Positions 50,359 to 59,620 are shown, counted from the first letter of the stretch. The stretch: DNA of 64,000 bases from Clostridium aminobutyricum (GCF_017255415.1 NZ_JAFJZZ010000002.1:310001-374000); one strand, 5' to 3'. A program made the numbers and translations. The notes: generated from the sequence alone by a model not told the origin.

Positions 50359-52071
50359 TTAGCAATTCTTACGGTACGAACAGTGCGGTCTGGTGCAATA
50401 TTTGCAATCATGATTGCAATCGCCCATATTTTGTCCGGCTGCCCATCTTCCCTGCACCCCTTCTCCGTTTCTTATTCCAGCTTTTTCATCGTCACCTGCA
50501 ACTTCTGCAACACTCGTATTCTTCTTGTTTGCTCCGCCTATAGGCTCCTCGTTTTTATATGCACTCATATCGTAGCCGAGAGCTTCACATTCTTCGATAT
50601 GCTTCTTATATTCTTCTTCTTTTCGTATAGCTTCTTCATTCACCCGGCTGATTTCATCAATATACTTTGTCTGATAAGAGGTGTCCTTTTTCTCAGGGAA
50701 TTTGAAATTCAAGCTCTTTTCCAGCAGACGGATAGCCGCTTCTTTATACCTCTTTGACAAAACACCAAGGGATGCCATAATATAATCGTTATCGACAAGG
50801 ATTTGTGCATGCTCGCCGGGAAACAGCATCAGTCCTGTTTCATTATGCTTTGCAATCTCCTGCATGAGCTCCACTCGATGAGGTAATCTTGTCAGTGCCC
50901 CTCCGGTCCCCACAATGTATTTTACTTGTGTTAAATCCTTTCCCTCCGCAACAGTGCTTCTTCCTGAAGGTCCATAAACGTACCTTATTTTTCCTGCATG
51001 GCGTTCCACCGCTTTTAAAACGGCTTCCTTTGTCAGCCTTTCTACCAGTTTGATTTCATCCTCATTCTTTGGAATAGCGATATAGCTTTCCAGTGTTTTA
51101 TCAAGGTCAAGCCCCATCTTTTCACATTCTTCCCGAAGTTTCTCTTCTCCAATAGACTCAATGACCTTCATTCTATTGACATAAACACCAAGGTCTCCTT
51201 CTACGGTCCTTTTTGCCTTTGGTTCCGGTGAAATCATAATACGTGCAACCTGATCCGATTCTGTTGCTACCGAATGGAGGTCTGTCGTTGCTCCCCCTAC
51301 GTCAATAACAATTAAATCCCCTATGCATTCATAAAGAAGCTTTGTACATTCCATTACTGCTCCTGGCGTAGGTATAATCGGACCCCTTACCATATCTCGC
51401 ACATGCTCCATGCCGGGGGCATTGGTAATGTGTTCTTCAAAGGCATCCTGTATAACTTTTCGACAGGGCTCCACATTTAAATCATCAATCTTCGGGTATA
51501 CATTTTCTACATTGTATAATTTCATGCCGCTTTCTTCATCGAAAATTAGCTTCATTTCTTCTTGGTTTTCACAATTTCCAGCATATATAACTGGCGTTTT
51601 TATGCCCATTGAGCGGATCATTTCTGCATTGTCAAGTGCGGTATCCCGCTCACCATAATCCACACCGCCTGCGATAAGGATTAAATTGGGATTAATTTCT
51701 TTTATCTTTGCAAGGTCAGTTCTGCGAAGCTTTCCTGCAGTAACATAATGGATAATGCCTCCTGCACCAAGTGCAGCCTCTTTTGCTGCTTTCGCTGTCA
51801 TATCATAAACTAACCCATGAACTGTCATTTTTAAACCGCCTGCAGCGGATGAAGTAGCAAGCATTTCATCGTACTCCAGACTATCTATATTCATTTTTTT
51901 ACACATATCATCAATCGCACCTTGAAGACCAATTCTTACGTCTCCATCCAAAACAGAAGTAGGTGCCTGTCCCTGTCCCCAAAATACAGGGTTTTCTGTA
52001 TTAATACCGGTAAATGCATTGACCACTGTTGTGGTTGAACCGATTTCGGCAACTAAGATTTCTATTTTCAT
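50359..52071 (-). CDS. GlmL/MutL-like ATPase of the ornithine operon (OR-4 type) with Cys-rich tail
   Basis: 570 residues of the actin-fold ATPase family of GlmL/MutL. The phosphate loop is VAEIGSTTTVVNAF, the second is VIDVGGATTDLHSVAT, and the adenosine motif is VGTGGALTRLP. Such proteins accompany B12-dependent carbon-skeleton and amino mutases and probably reactivate them or exchange damaged cobalamin. The C-terminus ends in a 7-Cys/His cluster, GDCNHDCKYCTRPHCSYRKNC, absent from classic GlmL and likely to bind a metal or Fe-S centre. It is separated from oraE by about 215 bases containing a stable hairpin. Confidence 0.88.
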   Translation of the reverse strand: MKIEILVAEIGSTTTVVNAFTGINTENPVFWGQGQAPTSVLDGDVRIGLQGAIDDMCKKMNIDSLEYDEMLATSSAAGGLKMTVHGLVYDMTAKAAKEAALGAGGIIHYVTAGKLRRTDLAKIKEINPNLILIAGGVDYGERDTALDNAEMIRSMGIKTPVIYAGNCENQEEMKLIFDEESGMKLYNVENVYPKIDDLNVEPCRKVIQDAFEEHITNAPGMEHVRDMVRGPIIPTPGAVMECTKLLYECIGDLIVIDVGGATTDLHSVATESDQVARIMISPEPKAKRTVEGDLGVYVNRMKVIESIGEEKLREECEKMGLDLDKTLESYIAIPKNEDEIKLVERLTKEAVLKAVERHAGKIRYVYGPSGRSTVAEGKDLTQVKYIVGTGGALTRLPHRVELMQEIAKHNETGLMLFPGEHAQILVDNDYIMASLGVLSKRYKEAAIRLLEKSLNFKFPEKKDTSYQTKYIDEISRVNEEAIRKEEEYKKHIEECEALGYDMSAYKNEEPIGGANKKNTSVAEVAGDDEKAGIRNGEGVQGRWAAGQNMGDCNHDCKYCTRPHCSYRKNC

Positions 52072-52155
52072 CTTAAACCCCTTTCACCTTTTCAAATGTA
52101 TATACCAGCAAAGGGTATTTCCTAAAATAGTGTAGCATTCGAATTCTTTTTTTGC

Positions 52156-52180
52156 CAAAGGCGGGGATTACCCGCCTTTG
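52156..52180 (-). other. Stable intra-operon hairpin between oraE and the GlmL-like gene
   Basis: A perfect 10-bp stem, CAAAGGCGGG (52156-52165) with CCCGCCTTTG (52171-52180), has a 5-base loop. On the transcribed minus strand it is followed by an A-rich, not U-rich, stretch. It may set RNA processing or mRNA stability and lower expression of the last two genes. Confidence 0.65.
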
Positions 52181-52286
52181 ACTCATTATCTATAAATGAA
52201 TCAGCAAAATTTATTTATAGTTCTTATGTTAATGACTATTATGTGTAGACTTTTTCCTGTCTTACACAAGGATTATAAATGGTGTT

Positions 52287-54491
52287 CTATACTCTTCTTC
52301 TTTGTCTTTCTTCTGCCAAGAAAGTAGCAACGTCGATACCGTGAGAATCTCTTCCAAAACCTTCATCAATACCTGTCTTACGTGCTTCTTCAGGAATAAC
52401 CTGTGTACCGCCGGCAGCAATGATAACCTTATCACGGATGCCCTTTTCAATAGCCAGTTCATTGATTCTCTTCATATTCTTATAGTGAACATTATCATGT
52501 GAAATGATTGTAGAAGCAAGGATTGCATCTGCATTCAATTCCACTGCTGCATCAACCAGCTTTTCTACTGGAACGGAAGTACCAAGATATTCAACCTGAA
52601 TGCCCCACTTTTCAATACCGCCGTGCTTAATGTTGATAATTTCACGAAGCCCTACCGAGTGTTCGTCTTCTCCAACTGTACCGCAAACAACCTTTAGCGG
52701 ATGATCGTTGAATTCTTTGTAAAGAACTTCATCGCTTAGATAGTGTGGTTCCGGTGGAATAACAAGAGTAGCCGGATCAATATCAAAGGCAACCTTGCCC
52801 TTCATTTCGATTCGTGTACCTTCTGCTTCTTGAAGAACTTCTTTACTGATTACTTCAGGATTTTCAAGTCCAAGCTTTGTACCAATCTGAAGCGCCGTTG
52901 CTTCTGCAACCCGCTTATTTGCAGGAATACACATAGTAAGAAGGATCGTTCCGTCTCCACACCATTCTACTTCCGGCTTGATTGCTTCGCCATCTAGATA
53001 TTTCTTCACATTTTCAAGTCTTACATTCACGCTATCTGTTTCATCTAATTCGTCGATGAATACAATCTTACTTCTGTCTTCAAAGGTACAGCCGCCGATT
53101 AAAGCTGCCGGATTCTTCGGATCGCCGCCATACTGTTCTACGTTATTGTAGCCATAATGAGCAGTTACAGGAGCCATATAGTCTTCTTCTCTTTCGAAAA
53201 TGTAACCATACCCTACGCCGCCTTCGATTTTTCTTGCGATACCGTCACCGTTTCTTTCAGGATATCTTGCGGAGTCCACAAAGAATCCATCCTGCACTGC
53301 CTGGAAGTATCCGCCGACTTCAATGATTTCTTCCATGAACAGGCAAGCTCTTTCCTTCAGCTCTCTAGCCATATCCCGTAATGGACCGTCTTTCTTTAAT
53401 TCGACCATGTCCATCAGACCATCCAGACCCACTAAAGTCTGTTTTGCATTGTCACAAGCTTCTATGTTGTAGATATGCCAAGGAACGTTTCTTCCTTCAT
53501 CCGGTGTAATGGTTGACTGAATATCTGCACTTGTAAGCTTTGAAATCAGCATATTTAAAACATGAGTTACTGTTGCTTCTCTTGCAGAAGAACAAATATA
53601 CTTCGTGTTTTGCTGCGCTCTCATCTTATATCTGCCGCAAATATCCCTTAGTGCAACTGCGTATGGTAAATCCATATATACACAAGGAGCAGGAGTTGCA
53701 GTAGGAGGTACTGTTGACAAACTGATTAAATCAGGACTGATACCAACTTTTTCTGAGAACAGGGAGTTAATGGAGTGCTGCACAATCAGCTCGGGCATGA
53801 TCTTCCAAGCTTCTCTTGCCGTTGCGTTTGCATTGTGTGCCCCATCGATTTGAAGCATGCCTGCCCACGCCATTACTTTCTTGGATTCACAAGCATCTAC
53901 GAAAGATCTTACGCAGTTAATGTCTCTGTAAAGTACATTGTACTGAGGATCCTGATGGGCACCGTTAATGCCTTCTTCTGCAAACATAACCGCTACGTCA
54001 GGACCTGCAACACCGGATACATAAGAATGGTAGTTGATTGGACGACCCACTTCGTCTTCTATAATATCCAGCGCTTTTCTCTGTGCCCGAACCTGCTTTC
54101 TGGTAATAGGAACACCGCCGATACCTTGCGGCGTACCTTCCATTAATCCATCAATATGAGACTGGCCCATATGCCGGATAACCATGATATGGTCCGCGCC
54201 ATGCCAAGCTGCCATTCTCATTCTTCTGATATCATCTTCAAACCGTCCGGAAGCGATTTCCGTTGTAATAACGGGAAGCGGCTGCGGATCAATGTCTCCA
54301 AAGAACTTTGCAGGAGGAAGTCCTACGCTGTTCTTTAGCGGTTCGGAGCAATCCTTGTATTCAAAGGGCCCCATTTTAATTCCGGGAGCCGGCTTTCTCC
54401 AAGTCCAGCCTCTCCTTCTTGGTTCATATTTGTCAAGGTCCTTCAAGATGCTTCTAACATCTAGTTTTTCATTATGTTTTAGTTCTGTCAT
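52287..54491 (-). CDS. oraE: D-ornithine 4,5-aminomutase, large subunit (B12 and PLP)
   Basis: 734 residues, the known OraE length. A PLP-binding TIM barrel makes up the first 550 or so residues. The C-terminal Rossmann domain carries the base-off cobalamin motif DEHSVG (DxHxxG), followed by SxL-like LASTIIS and the IIAAGGTQ glycine pair. It moves the terminal amino group of D-ornithine to C4, giving 2,4-diaminopentanoate, using adenosylcobalamin radicals. It starts 14 bases after oraS. GGGGGGACAG precedes the ATG. Confidence 0.95.
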   Translation of the reverse strand: MTELKHNEKLDVRSILKDLDKYEPRRRGWTWRKPAPGIKMGPFEYKDCSEPLKNSVGLPPAKFFGDIDPQPLPVITTEIASGRFEDDIRRMRMAAWHGADHIMVIRHMGQSHIDGLMEGTPQGIGGVPITRKQVRAQRKALDIIEDEVGRPINYHSYVSGVAGPDVAVMFAEEGINGAHQDPQYNVLYRDINCVRSFVDACESKKVMAWAGMLQIDGAHNANATAREAWKIMPELIVQHSINSLFSEKVGISPDLISLSTVPPTATPAPCVYMDLPYAVALRDICGRYKMRAQQNTKYICSSAREATVTHVLNMLISKLTSADIQSTITPDEGRNVPWHIYNIEACDNAKQTLVGLDGLMDMVELKKDGPLRDMARELKERACLFMEEIIEVGGYFQAVQDGFFVDSARYPERNGDGIARKIEGGVGYGYIFEREEDYMAPVTAHYGYNNVEQYGGDPKNPAALIGGCTFEDRSKIVFIDELDETDSVNVRLENVKKYLDGEAIKPEVEWCGDGTILLTMCIPANKRVAEATALQIGTKLGLENPEVISKEVLQEAEGTRIEMKGKVAFDIDPATLVIPPEPHYLSDEVLYKEFNDHPLKVVCGTVGEDEHSVGLREIINIKHGGIEKWGIQVEYLGTSVPVEKLVDAAVELNADAILASTIISHDNVHYKNMKRINELAIEKGIRDKVIIAAGGTQVIPEEARKTGIDEGFGRDSHGIDVATFLAEERQRRRV

Positions 54492-54505
54492 CTTTCTGTC
54501 CCCCC

Positions 54506-54871
54506 TTATTTAAACAAAGCTGCCGCTTCGTCCCATCCTTCGCCTTTTCCCAGCATTTCTCCGGCTTCTCGGATGGAAATTCCTTTTTCCTTGGATAACT
54601 TATATACGACGTGACCCGTTCCGTGGCCCATCAGACCTCTGTCCATGCAGCCTTCCACAATTTTCTGCGTGTCAAGGGAGGAGATTCCCATTCTTAATAG
54701 TACGGCTCTCTCAACAGAAGGTGTGGTATTTTTTTTACCTAATTCCAGAAGCGGTGCAACAACTTGCTCCGTTAGCTCCCAAAAGCGAGCGTAAAGTTCT
54801 TCATCAGTAAGATTCGCAATATGTTTACGTCTTTCCTGAAAATCATCTTCTCTTCTCATTCCTGATTTCAT
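54506..54871 (-). CDS. oraS: D-ornithine 4,5-aminomutase, small subunit
   Basis: 121 residues, the known OraS length, helical and charged. Typical stretches are RREDDFQERRKHIANLTDEE, LYARFWELTEQVVAPLLELG and MGHGTGHVVYKLSKEKGIS. It forms the alpha2beta2 complex with OraE. GGAGAT precedes the ATG, 19 bases after ortB. Confidence 0.93.
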   Translation of the reverse strand: MKSGMRREDDFQERRKHIANLTDEELYARFWELTEQVVAPLLELGKKNTTPSVERAVLLRMGISSLDTQKIVEGCMDRGLMGHGTGHVVYKLSKEKGISIREAGEMLGKGEGWDEAAALFK

Positions 54872-54890
54872 CTTGAATCTCCTTTTTATG

Positions 54891-56297
54891 CTATAGACTG
54901 CTGATAACGTTTTTTACATACTCGATGCTGCTTTTCGTTTCTTCCGCAAGGAATGCGATATCTTCTTCCGACGGAGTCTCCACCTTATATGTGTTTATTG
55001 CAGTCTTAATCAACGATTTTCTCATATGATCCAAATCCACATCGGTTACCTTTAACAAGGATGGATGGGATGGAAGGATAATATTTTTGCCCGGTATTTC
55101 ATCCTTTGGATCGCCGAATCGGACTTCAATTCCATTTGCTTTTGCAAAGGATAACTGAGGCTGAACATGCTTTCCGGCACCCGTGTACTCTGTCTCCTGA
55201 ACGATAATGGTCAGATCCTGATCCAGTTCCTGTGACAGTGCAAAAGCAGCTGCCAGCGCTGTATTACCAGCCGGCCCTTTTTCAAGCCCTTCCAAGGTAG
55301 CCAAGCATTCTGTCATGTAGAATACATCCCCTTGGGTGATGGTTACATAACGATCCATGTATCGAAGCGGTCTTGCTGCCGATCTAGGAACATCCGATCT
55401 GTCCGGCCAGGAGGAGAATGGTACACCAAATCCGGTGTGTCCTGTTGTAAACGATTTCATATTGAAGGCTTTGTCGGATGCCATATGAAGTCCGGATAAA
55501 TCAACAGAGGCTCCAATTACGGTCGTATTCTTCGCTCCGGCTTTGATTAAACCTCTGGCTGTACCGGTCAGATTGCCGCCTCCTGCATTGGTGCAAACAA
55601 CCACATCCGGATCCTTTCCATACTTTTCTCTAAACTGCATGGAAATTTCATAGCCCAGTGTCTCCACACCGGCAATACCGAATGGCGTATATAAAGAAGC
55701 ATTGAAATACCCTGTTTCTTCAAGTAACAATAAGAACTTGTAGAATAATTCAGGTCCTACGGATAGTTGAACCACTTCCGCACCTAACGCTTCACATTTT
55801 CTAGCTTTTTCAACAATTTCAGGCTGCCCTACTCCCTTGGAGTCATAACATTCCTGAACGATAATACACTTCAGCCCTGCGATAGCTGCTTGAGAAGCTA
55901 CGGCTGCTCCGTAGTTTCCGCTCGTTGCGGAAATAACGCCTTTATAGCCCAGTCTCTTCGCATGATAAACTGCATTGGCAGCTCTTCTTGCCTTAAAGCT
56001 TCCGGATGGATTGCACGCTTCATCCTTTATAAGGATTCTGGCGCCCTTCCCTTTCGGTGCACAAGCTCTGGCCAGTGCCGTCAAATTCTTTAATTCTAAG
56101 ATAGGGGTATTCCCAACGTTTACGCTGTATTGAATGTTCTGCATCTCTTCCAGCGTATACCCGGTTTCTCTCATCATTTTTTCATAGTCAAAAGCAATGG
56201 AACCGCTTTCGAACTTGGAGTAATCTATTCCGACTGACTTCAACATGATTTCAGCCTTACGAGCCATAACGGATGCATAATCATTGGCCTTGCTCAT
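54891..56297 (-). CDS. ortB: 2-amino-4-oxopentanoate thiolase, beta subunit (PLP)
   Basis: 468 residues, fold-type II PLP protein like threonine synthase. The PLP lysine lies in NPSGSFKARRAANAVYHAKR, and the phosphate loop is NAGGGNLTG. With OrtA it cleaves 2-amino-4-oxopentanoate with CoA to acetyl-CoA and D-alanine, the last step of ornithine oxidation. The ATG overlaps the ortA stop by one base (TAATG), so the subunits are made together. Confidence 0.94.
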   Translation of the reverse strand: MSKANDYASVMARKAEIMLKSVGIDYSKFESGSIAFDYEKMMRETGYTLEEMQNIQYSVNVGNTPILELKNLTALARACAPKGKGARILIKDEACNPSGSFKARRAANAVYHAKRLGYKGVISATSGNYGAAVASQAAIAGLKCIIVQECYDSKGVGQPEIVEKARKCEALGAEVVQLSVGPELFYKFLLLLEETGYFNASLYTPFGIAGVETLGYEISMQFREKYGKDPDVVVCTNAGGGNLTGTARGLIKAGAKNTTVIGASVDLSGLHMASDKAFNMKSFTTGHTGFGVPFSSWPDRSDVPRSAARPLRYMDRYVTITQGDVFYMTECLATLEGLEKGPAGNTALAAAFALSQELDQDLTIIVQETEYTGAGKHVQPQLSFAKANGIEVRFGDPKDEIPGKNIILPSHPSLLKVTDVDLDHMRKSLIKTAINTYKVETPSEEDIAFLAEETKSSIEYVKNVISSL

Positions 56298-56596
56298 TAT
56301 CGATCACCTCCAAAAACAATATCTCGAACCTGCTTGTCGATTGCTAATAACTCAGGGACGAACGTTCCAAAGTCATGATCATAGTAAGGGTTGACTTCAA
56401 TTAACGTTCCGGTTTCTTTTCTTCCCGTAACGGTTTCGATCTCAACTTCATCCCCCATCTTTGCATCTGCAAGCAGATACCCTTTCACCCACATTTCCAG
56501 CGGACAAAGCTTTGTGTCCTCCGGAACCTGAGGAGCCCTTTCCGAGGGTTCCAATATGTTTTTATGGATTCTAACCCATTCGCCTTTCTTTATCAT
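56297..56596 (-). CDS. ortA: 2-amino-4-oxopentanoate thiolase, alpha subunit
   Basis: A 99-residue protein: VRIHKNILEPSERAPQVPED, PLEMWVKGYLL and GRKETGTLIEVNPYYDHDFG are typical of OrtA. It is the small partner of OrtB. AAGGAG precedes the ATG, and the gene follows ord by about 150 bases. Confidence 0.93.
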   Translation of the reverse strand: MIKKGEWVRIHKNILEPSERAPQVPEDTKLCPLEMWVKGYLLADAKMGDEVEIETVTGRKETGTLIEVNPYYDHDFGTFVPELLAIDKQVRDIVFGGDR

Positions 56597-56747
56597 GTTG
56601 CACTCCTTTTTTATTCTCCGTCAGTCTATGTCAGATATGGTTTAGGACACTCCTGTCAAATTCAGAGTGCCCCAATCCATTGTCAATTAAACATTCTATT
56701 TTGGTTTTTTATTTCTACAAATTATTATTACACCCATGCCTTGAGCT

Positions 56748-57806
56748 TTATTTTACAATTTTTGCTTCAGGGTGAATTAAGTCTCTCATATCTCCCATGA
56801 TAACACGAGGAACTGGCAGATCAATCATCGTATAGAGACCTGGTCTTGCATTGATGATATGAGGGATCATATTTACGCACATAGCGATTGTTCCGATTCC
56901 TCCCGGTACTTCCGGTGAATTTACCATATTAATGTTTGGTGTTCCCTTGATGATTACATAGTCACCTGTCTGCACGCCAACCTGCTCTGGTTCGATCTGC
57001 TGAGGGTGATCCATTTCGATCTTTAATTCTCCGTCCACATAGCCGTAGCCCTTCATTGCGCATCCTGCAGCATTTCCAGCTTTAGCAAATCCATAAGGAG
57101 ATTTTCTGTCTACGTCTGTAAGAATTGGTTCCATTGTCTGTGTAATCTTTTCAACCTTCCAACCGATTGCATCTGCGATCATGCTGATGGATTCATGGAA
57201 GCCTACGTGACCTGAAAGATGTCCGCTCTTTACACCGTCAATAAATTCCTGTTCTGTAATGCCGATTCCCTGCTCTACCATAACAGCAGGTCCGAAAGGA
57301 GATAAGCTGTTTACTCTTCTTGATACGATATGTTCTACTTCTTCACAGCATCCGGTCATTGTCACAACCAGTAAGTCCATGATAAGTCCCGGATTAATAC
57401 CTGTACCGATGATGGAAACGCCATTTGCCTTTGCAATTTCATCCAGCTGCTTTGCTAATTCTGGCTCCTGTGCCATCGGATAAGCCATTTCTTCTGCGGA
57501 AGAAACGACATTGATGCCCTGTTCAAGAACAAACTTAAGTCTGTCAAAAGCAGTTTTAGTAAAAGAATCTGTGCAAGTAAGAACGACGTCGGCAGCACCC
57601 TTTTTAATCACGTCTTCCGGTGATCCGATGATAACGTCAGGTCTGTCGCCTCTCTCTGTCTTTATGTAATCATACATAGACTTTCCAATCTTAGAACCTC
57701 TGCCTACAGCTCCAACGATGTCAACACCTTTCTTCTTTAGAAGTAAATCAGCCATTCCGCCGCCCATTGCGCCTAGTCCCCAAATAATTACTTTTACATT
57801 TTCCAT
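56748..57806 (-). CDS. ord: 2,4-diaminopentanoate dehydrogenase
   Basis: About 352 residues, with an N-terminal NAD(P)-binding fold (VKVIIWGLGAMGGGMADLLL) and a DapB-like arrangement (GTGINPGLIMDLLVVTMTG). It oxidises (2R,4S)-2,4-diaminopentanoate to 2-amino-4-oxopentanoate, releasing ammonia. The ATG at 57806 has AAGGAG 8 bases upstream; the frame runs further 5 prime without a site. It is the first gene of the operon, about 115 bases after the predicted sigma-54 start point. Confidence 0.93.
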   Translation of the reverse strand: MENVKVIIWGLGAMGGGMADLLLKKKGVDIVGAVGRGSKIGKSMYDYIKTERGDRPDVIIGSPEDVIKKGAADVVLTCTDSFTKTAFDRLKFVLEQGINVVSSAEEMAYPMAQEPELAKQLDEIAKANGVSIIGTGINPGLIMDLLVVTMTGCCEEVEHIVSRRVNSLSPFGPAVMVEQGIGITEQEFIDGVKSGHLSGHVGFHESISMIADAIGWKVEKITQTMEPILTDVDRKSPYGFAKAGNAAGCAMKGYGYVDGELKIEMDHPQQIEPEQVGVQTGDYVIIKGTPNINMVNSPEVPGGIGTIAMCVNMIPHIINARPGLYTMIDLPVPRVIMGDMRDLIHPEAKIVK

Positions 57807-57932
57807 ATCATACTCTCCTTTTTTAATAAAATAATTTTTGATAATGAATGGGTACCCTAACAAAGTATGTAAACTTAATTTTGTCATTCGCCCCATAATT
57901 TCTGTTGTTCTTTCTTGATGAAATAGTAATAC

Positions 57933-57947
57933 GCAAATCCTGTGCCA
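57933..57947 (-). promoter_or_regulatory. Sigma-54 (-24/-12) promoter of the ornithine operon
   Basis: On the minus strand TGGCAC-N5-TTGC matches the sigma-54 consensus with the invariant GG and GC ten bases apart. Transcription should start near 57921. An enhancer-binding protein gene and two enhancer-like palindromes lie directly upstream. Confidence 0.85.
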
Positions 57948-57950
57948 AAT

Positions 57951-57998
57951 AAAAAAAACGGCTCTATTTCAACCTTCTTATTGAAATAAAAACCGTTT
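57951..57998 (-). terminator. Terminator of the sigma-54 regulator gene
   Basis: AAACGG/CCGTTT (57956-57961, 57993-57998) and ATTTCAA/TTGAAAT (57966-57972, 57981-57987) form an interrupted stem followed by a run of U (57951-57958) on the minus strand. It isolates the regulator from the ornithine operon. Confidence 0.82.
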
Positions 57999-58042
57999 AT
58001 GGAAAAATTTATAGTGTAATTAGCGATATTTTATTTAAAATA

Positions 58043-58078
58043 GCAAATATTTTTGCATTTATACGCAAATATTTTTGC
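58043..58078. promoter_or_regulatory. Tandem enhancer sites, two identical 14-bp palindromes
   Basis: GCAAATATTTTTGC occurs at 58043-58056 and again at 58065-58078, with starts 22 bases apart (about two helical turns, same face). They lie about 100-130 bases upstream of the sigma-54 promoter, the usual place for an upstream activating sequence. The same 14-mer recurs at 59563-59576. Confidence 0.82.
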
Positions 58079-58093
58079 ATATTTCCCGAAATT

Positions 58094-59485
58094 TTATATT
58101 TTATACTTTTTTAGTTTGTGTTGAAGTGTCTGTCTTTTAAGACCTAACGCATCTGCTGCCTTGGAAATATTCCCGCCCATTTCTGCCATCGTTTCCTTTA
58201 TAATGCTGATCTCCGTGCGCTCTAAATATTCATCTATTGTCATATCTTCATAATCATATTCCGACTTCCCTATACCCAAACTACGGGAATTCGGCAGCTG
58301 AAGCAAATCTTCCGTTAAGACATGTTCCTTATCCGCCAGTGAAACAGCCGACATGATAAAATTTTCAAGTTCTCTCACATTTCCCGGATAGTCATAGTTT
58401 TCAAGCTTCCGAAGAGCGCCTTCCGAAGTCATCCAAACTTCTTTTTCAAATCGAGCATTATGCTTTTCGAGGAAATAATCAACTAGAATCGGGATATCAT
58501 CTTTACGCTCCCTGAGCGGCGGAATAGAGATATTAATGATATTGAGCCGATAAAACAGGTCTTTTCGAAGACATCCGTTTTGCATCAGTTCCTCCGGTGT
58601 TTCATTGACGGTCGCAATAATTCGCACATCGATGGGGATGTCCTTATTCCCCCCTACCCTTCGTATGTAATCTTCCTGCAAAACTCGGAGAAGCTTGCTT
58701 TGAAGCTCATAAGGCATCGCACTGATTTCATCTAGCAGCAGCGTTCCTCCTGTTGCCTGTTCAAATAGCCCCGGCCGGTCAACCGCACCTGTGAATCCGC
58801 CTTTCGTCGTGCCAAATAAAATTCCTTCCAACAAGCTCTCCGGCAAGGCGGCGCAATTTTGAGCAAGAAACGGTTTTTCTTTTCGGGCACTATTAAAATG
58901 AATGCTCTGCGCAATTAATTCCTTGCCTGTTCCCGTTTCTCCGTAAATAAAAACAGATGCGTCGGTTTTAGACGCCTTACAGGCAATGGAAAGGGTCTGT
59001 TTAAGCCGCTTATTTTCTCCGATCAAATCCTTAAAGCTGTATTTTCGAATTTTAGGTTCCGTAACCTTATGTCTCGGAATAGTTTCGGCCTGTAGTTCTA
59101 GGATGGTATTGGACAATTTTTTTATATCTGTAATATCCTTCGATAATTCTACTGCCGCTATGACCTTCTCGTTATCATCTAAAATCGGAATGGTTGTATT
59201 GACGGTACTGATTTCTTTACCGTATCGATTTAAATAAGTCTGTGTTTTGTTCAGCGTTGGTTCCCCATATTTTAATGCTCTCCGCAGCGTGCTTTGCTCC
59301 TTCGGAATGTGCGAAAATACAAGGCGAAAAGGCTTCCCGATGACGTCTTCCCGTTCCATTTTTTCAAGAGTAGCCATCGCTTGATTATATACAATGCTTT
59401 TTCCGTCCGCGCTCACAATATGGATACCCTCATCGATAATGCCGGCCAATTCCTGAACGATTTTTTCAAATTGTTTTGCGTTCAT
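58094..59485 (-). CDS. RocR-like sigma-54-dependent enhancer-binding protein (PAS-AAA-Fis)
   Basis: 463 residues. A PAS sensor domain (about 5-110, IVSADGKSIVYNQAMATLEK), an AAA+ domain (about 150-385) with Walker A YGETGTGKELI, sigma-54 loop KGGFTGA (usual GAFTGA with Gly for Ala) and Walker B GGTLLLDEIS, and a Fis-type helix-turn-helix at the C-terminus (ISKAADALGLKRQTLQHKLK). This matches RocR, the arginine/ornithine activator of Bacillus. It is expected to bind the 14-bp palindromes and activate the ornithine operon directly downstream, with an amino acid (probably ornithine) sensed by the PAS domain. Confidence 0.9.
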   Translation of the reverse strand: MNAKQFEKIVQELAGIIDEGIHIVSADGKSIVYNQAMATLEKMEREDVIGKPFRLVFSHIPKEQSTLRRALKYGEPTLNKTQTYLNRYGKEISTVNTTIPILDDNEKVIAAVELSKDITDIKKLSNTILELQAETIPRHKVTEPKIRKYSFKDLIGENKRLKQTLSIACKASKTDASVFIYGETGTGKELIAQSIHFNSARKEKPFLAQNCAALPESLLEGILFGTTKGGFTGAVDRPGLFEQATGGTLLLDEISAMPYELQSKLLRVLQEDYIRRVGGNKDIPIDVRIIATVNETPEELMQNGCLRKDLFYRLNIINISIPPLRERKDDIPILVDYFLEKHNARFEKEVWMTSEGALRKLENYDYPGNVRELENFIMSAVSLADKEHVLTEDLLQLPNSRSLGIGKSEYDYEDMTIDEYLERTEISIIKETMAEMGGNISKAADALGLKRQTLQHKLKKYKI

Positions 59486-59538
59486 CTTTCCTCCTTAACC
59501 CAATGGATTTTTCAATAAGGAAATATTCTAATAATTCT

Positions 59539-59576
59539 ATAGTAACATATATTCGAAATAGTGCAAATATTTTTGC
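59539..59576 (-). promoter_or_regulatory. Promoter of the RocR-like gene with overlapping palindrome
   Basis: Minus-strand TTGCAC (59561-59566), a 16-base spacer and TACTAT (59539-59544) form a sigma-A-type promoter about 50 bases before the regulator gene. The palindrome GCAAATATTTTTGC at 59563-59576 overlaps its -35 box, the arrangement expected for autorepression. Confidence 0.7.
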
Positions 59577-59620
59577 TGCTATTTCACCTATGGCGAATAC
59601 ATGCTAAAATTCTACATATA

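Noticed and set aside
52156-52180. Rho-independent terminator inside the ornithine operon
   Set aside because: The stem is perfect but the transcribed strand has A, not U, after it. The genes on both sides belong to one pathway, so I list it as an intra-operon hairpin.
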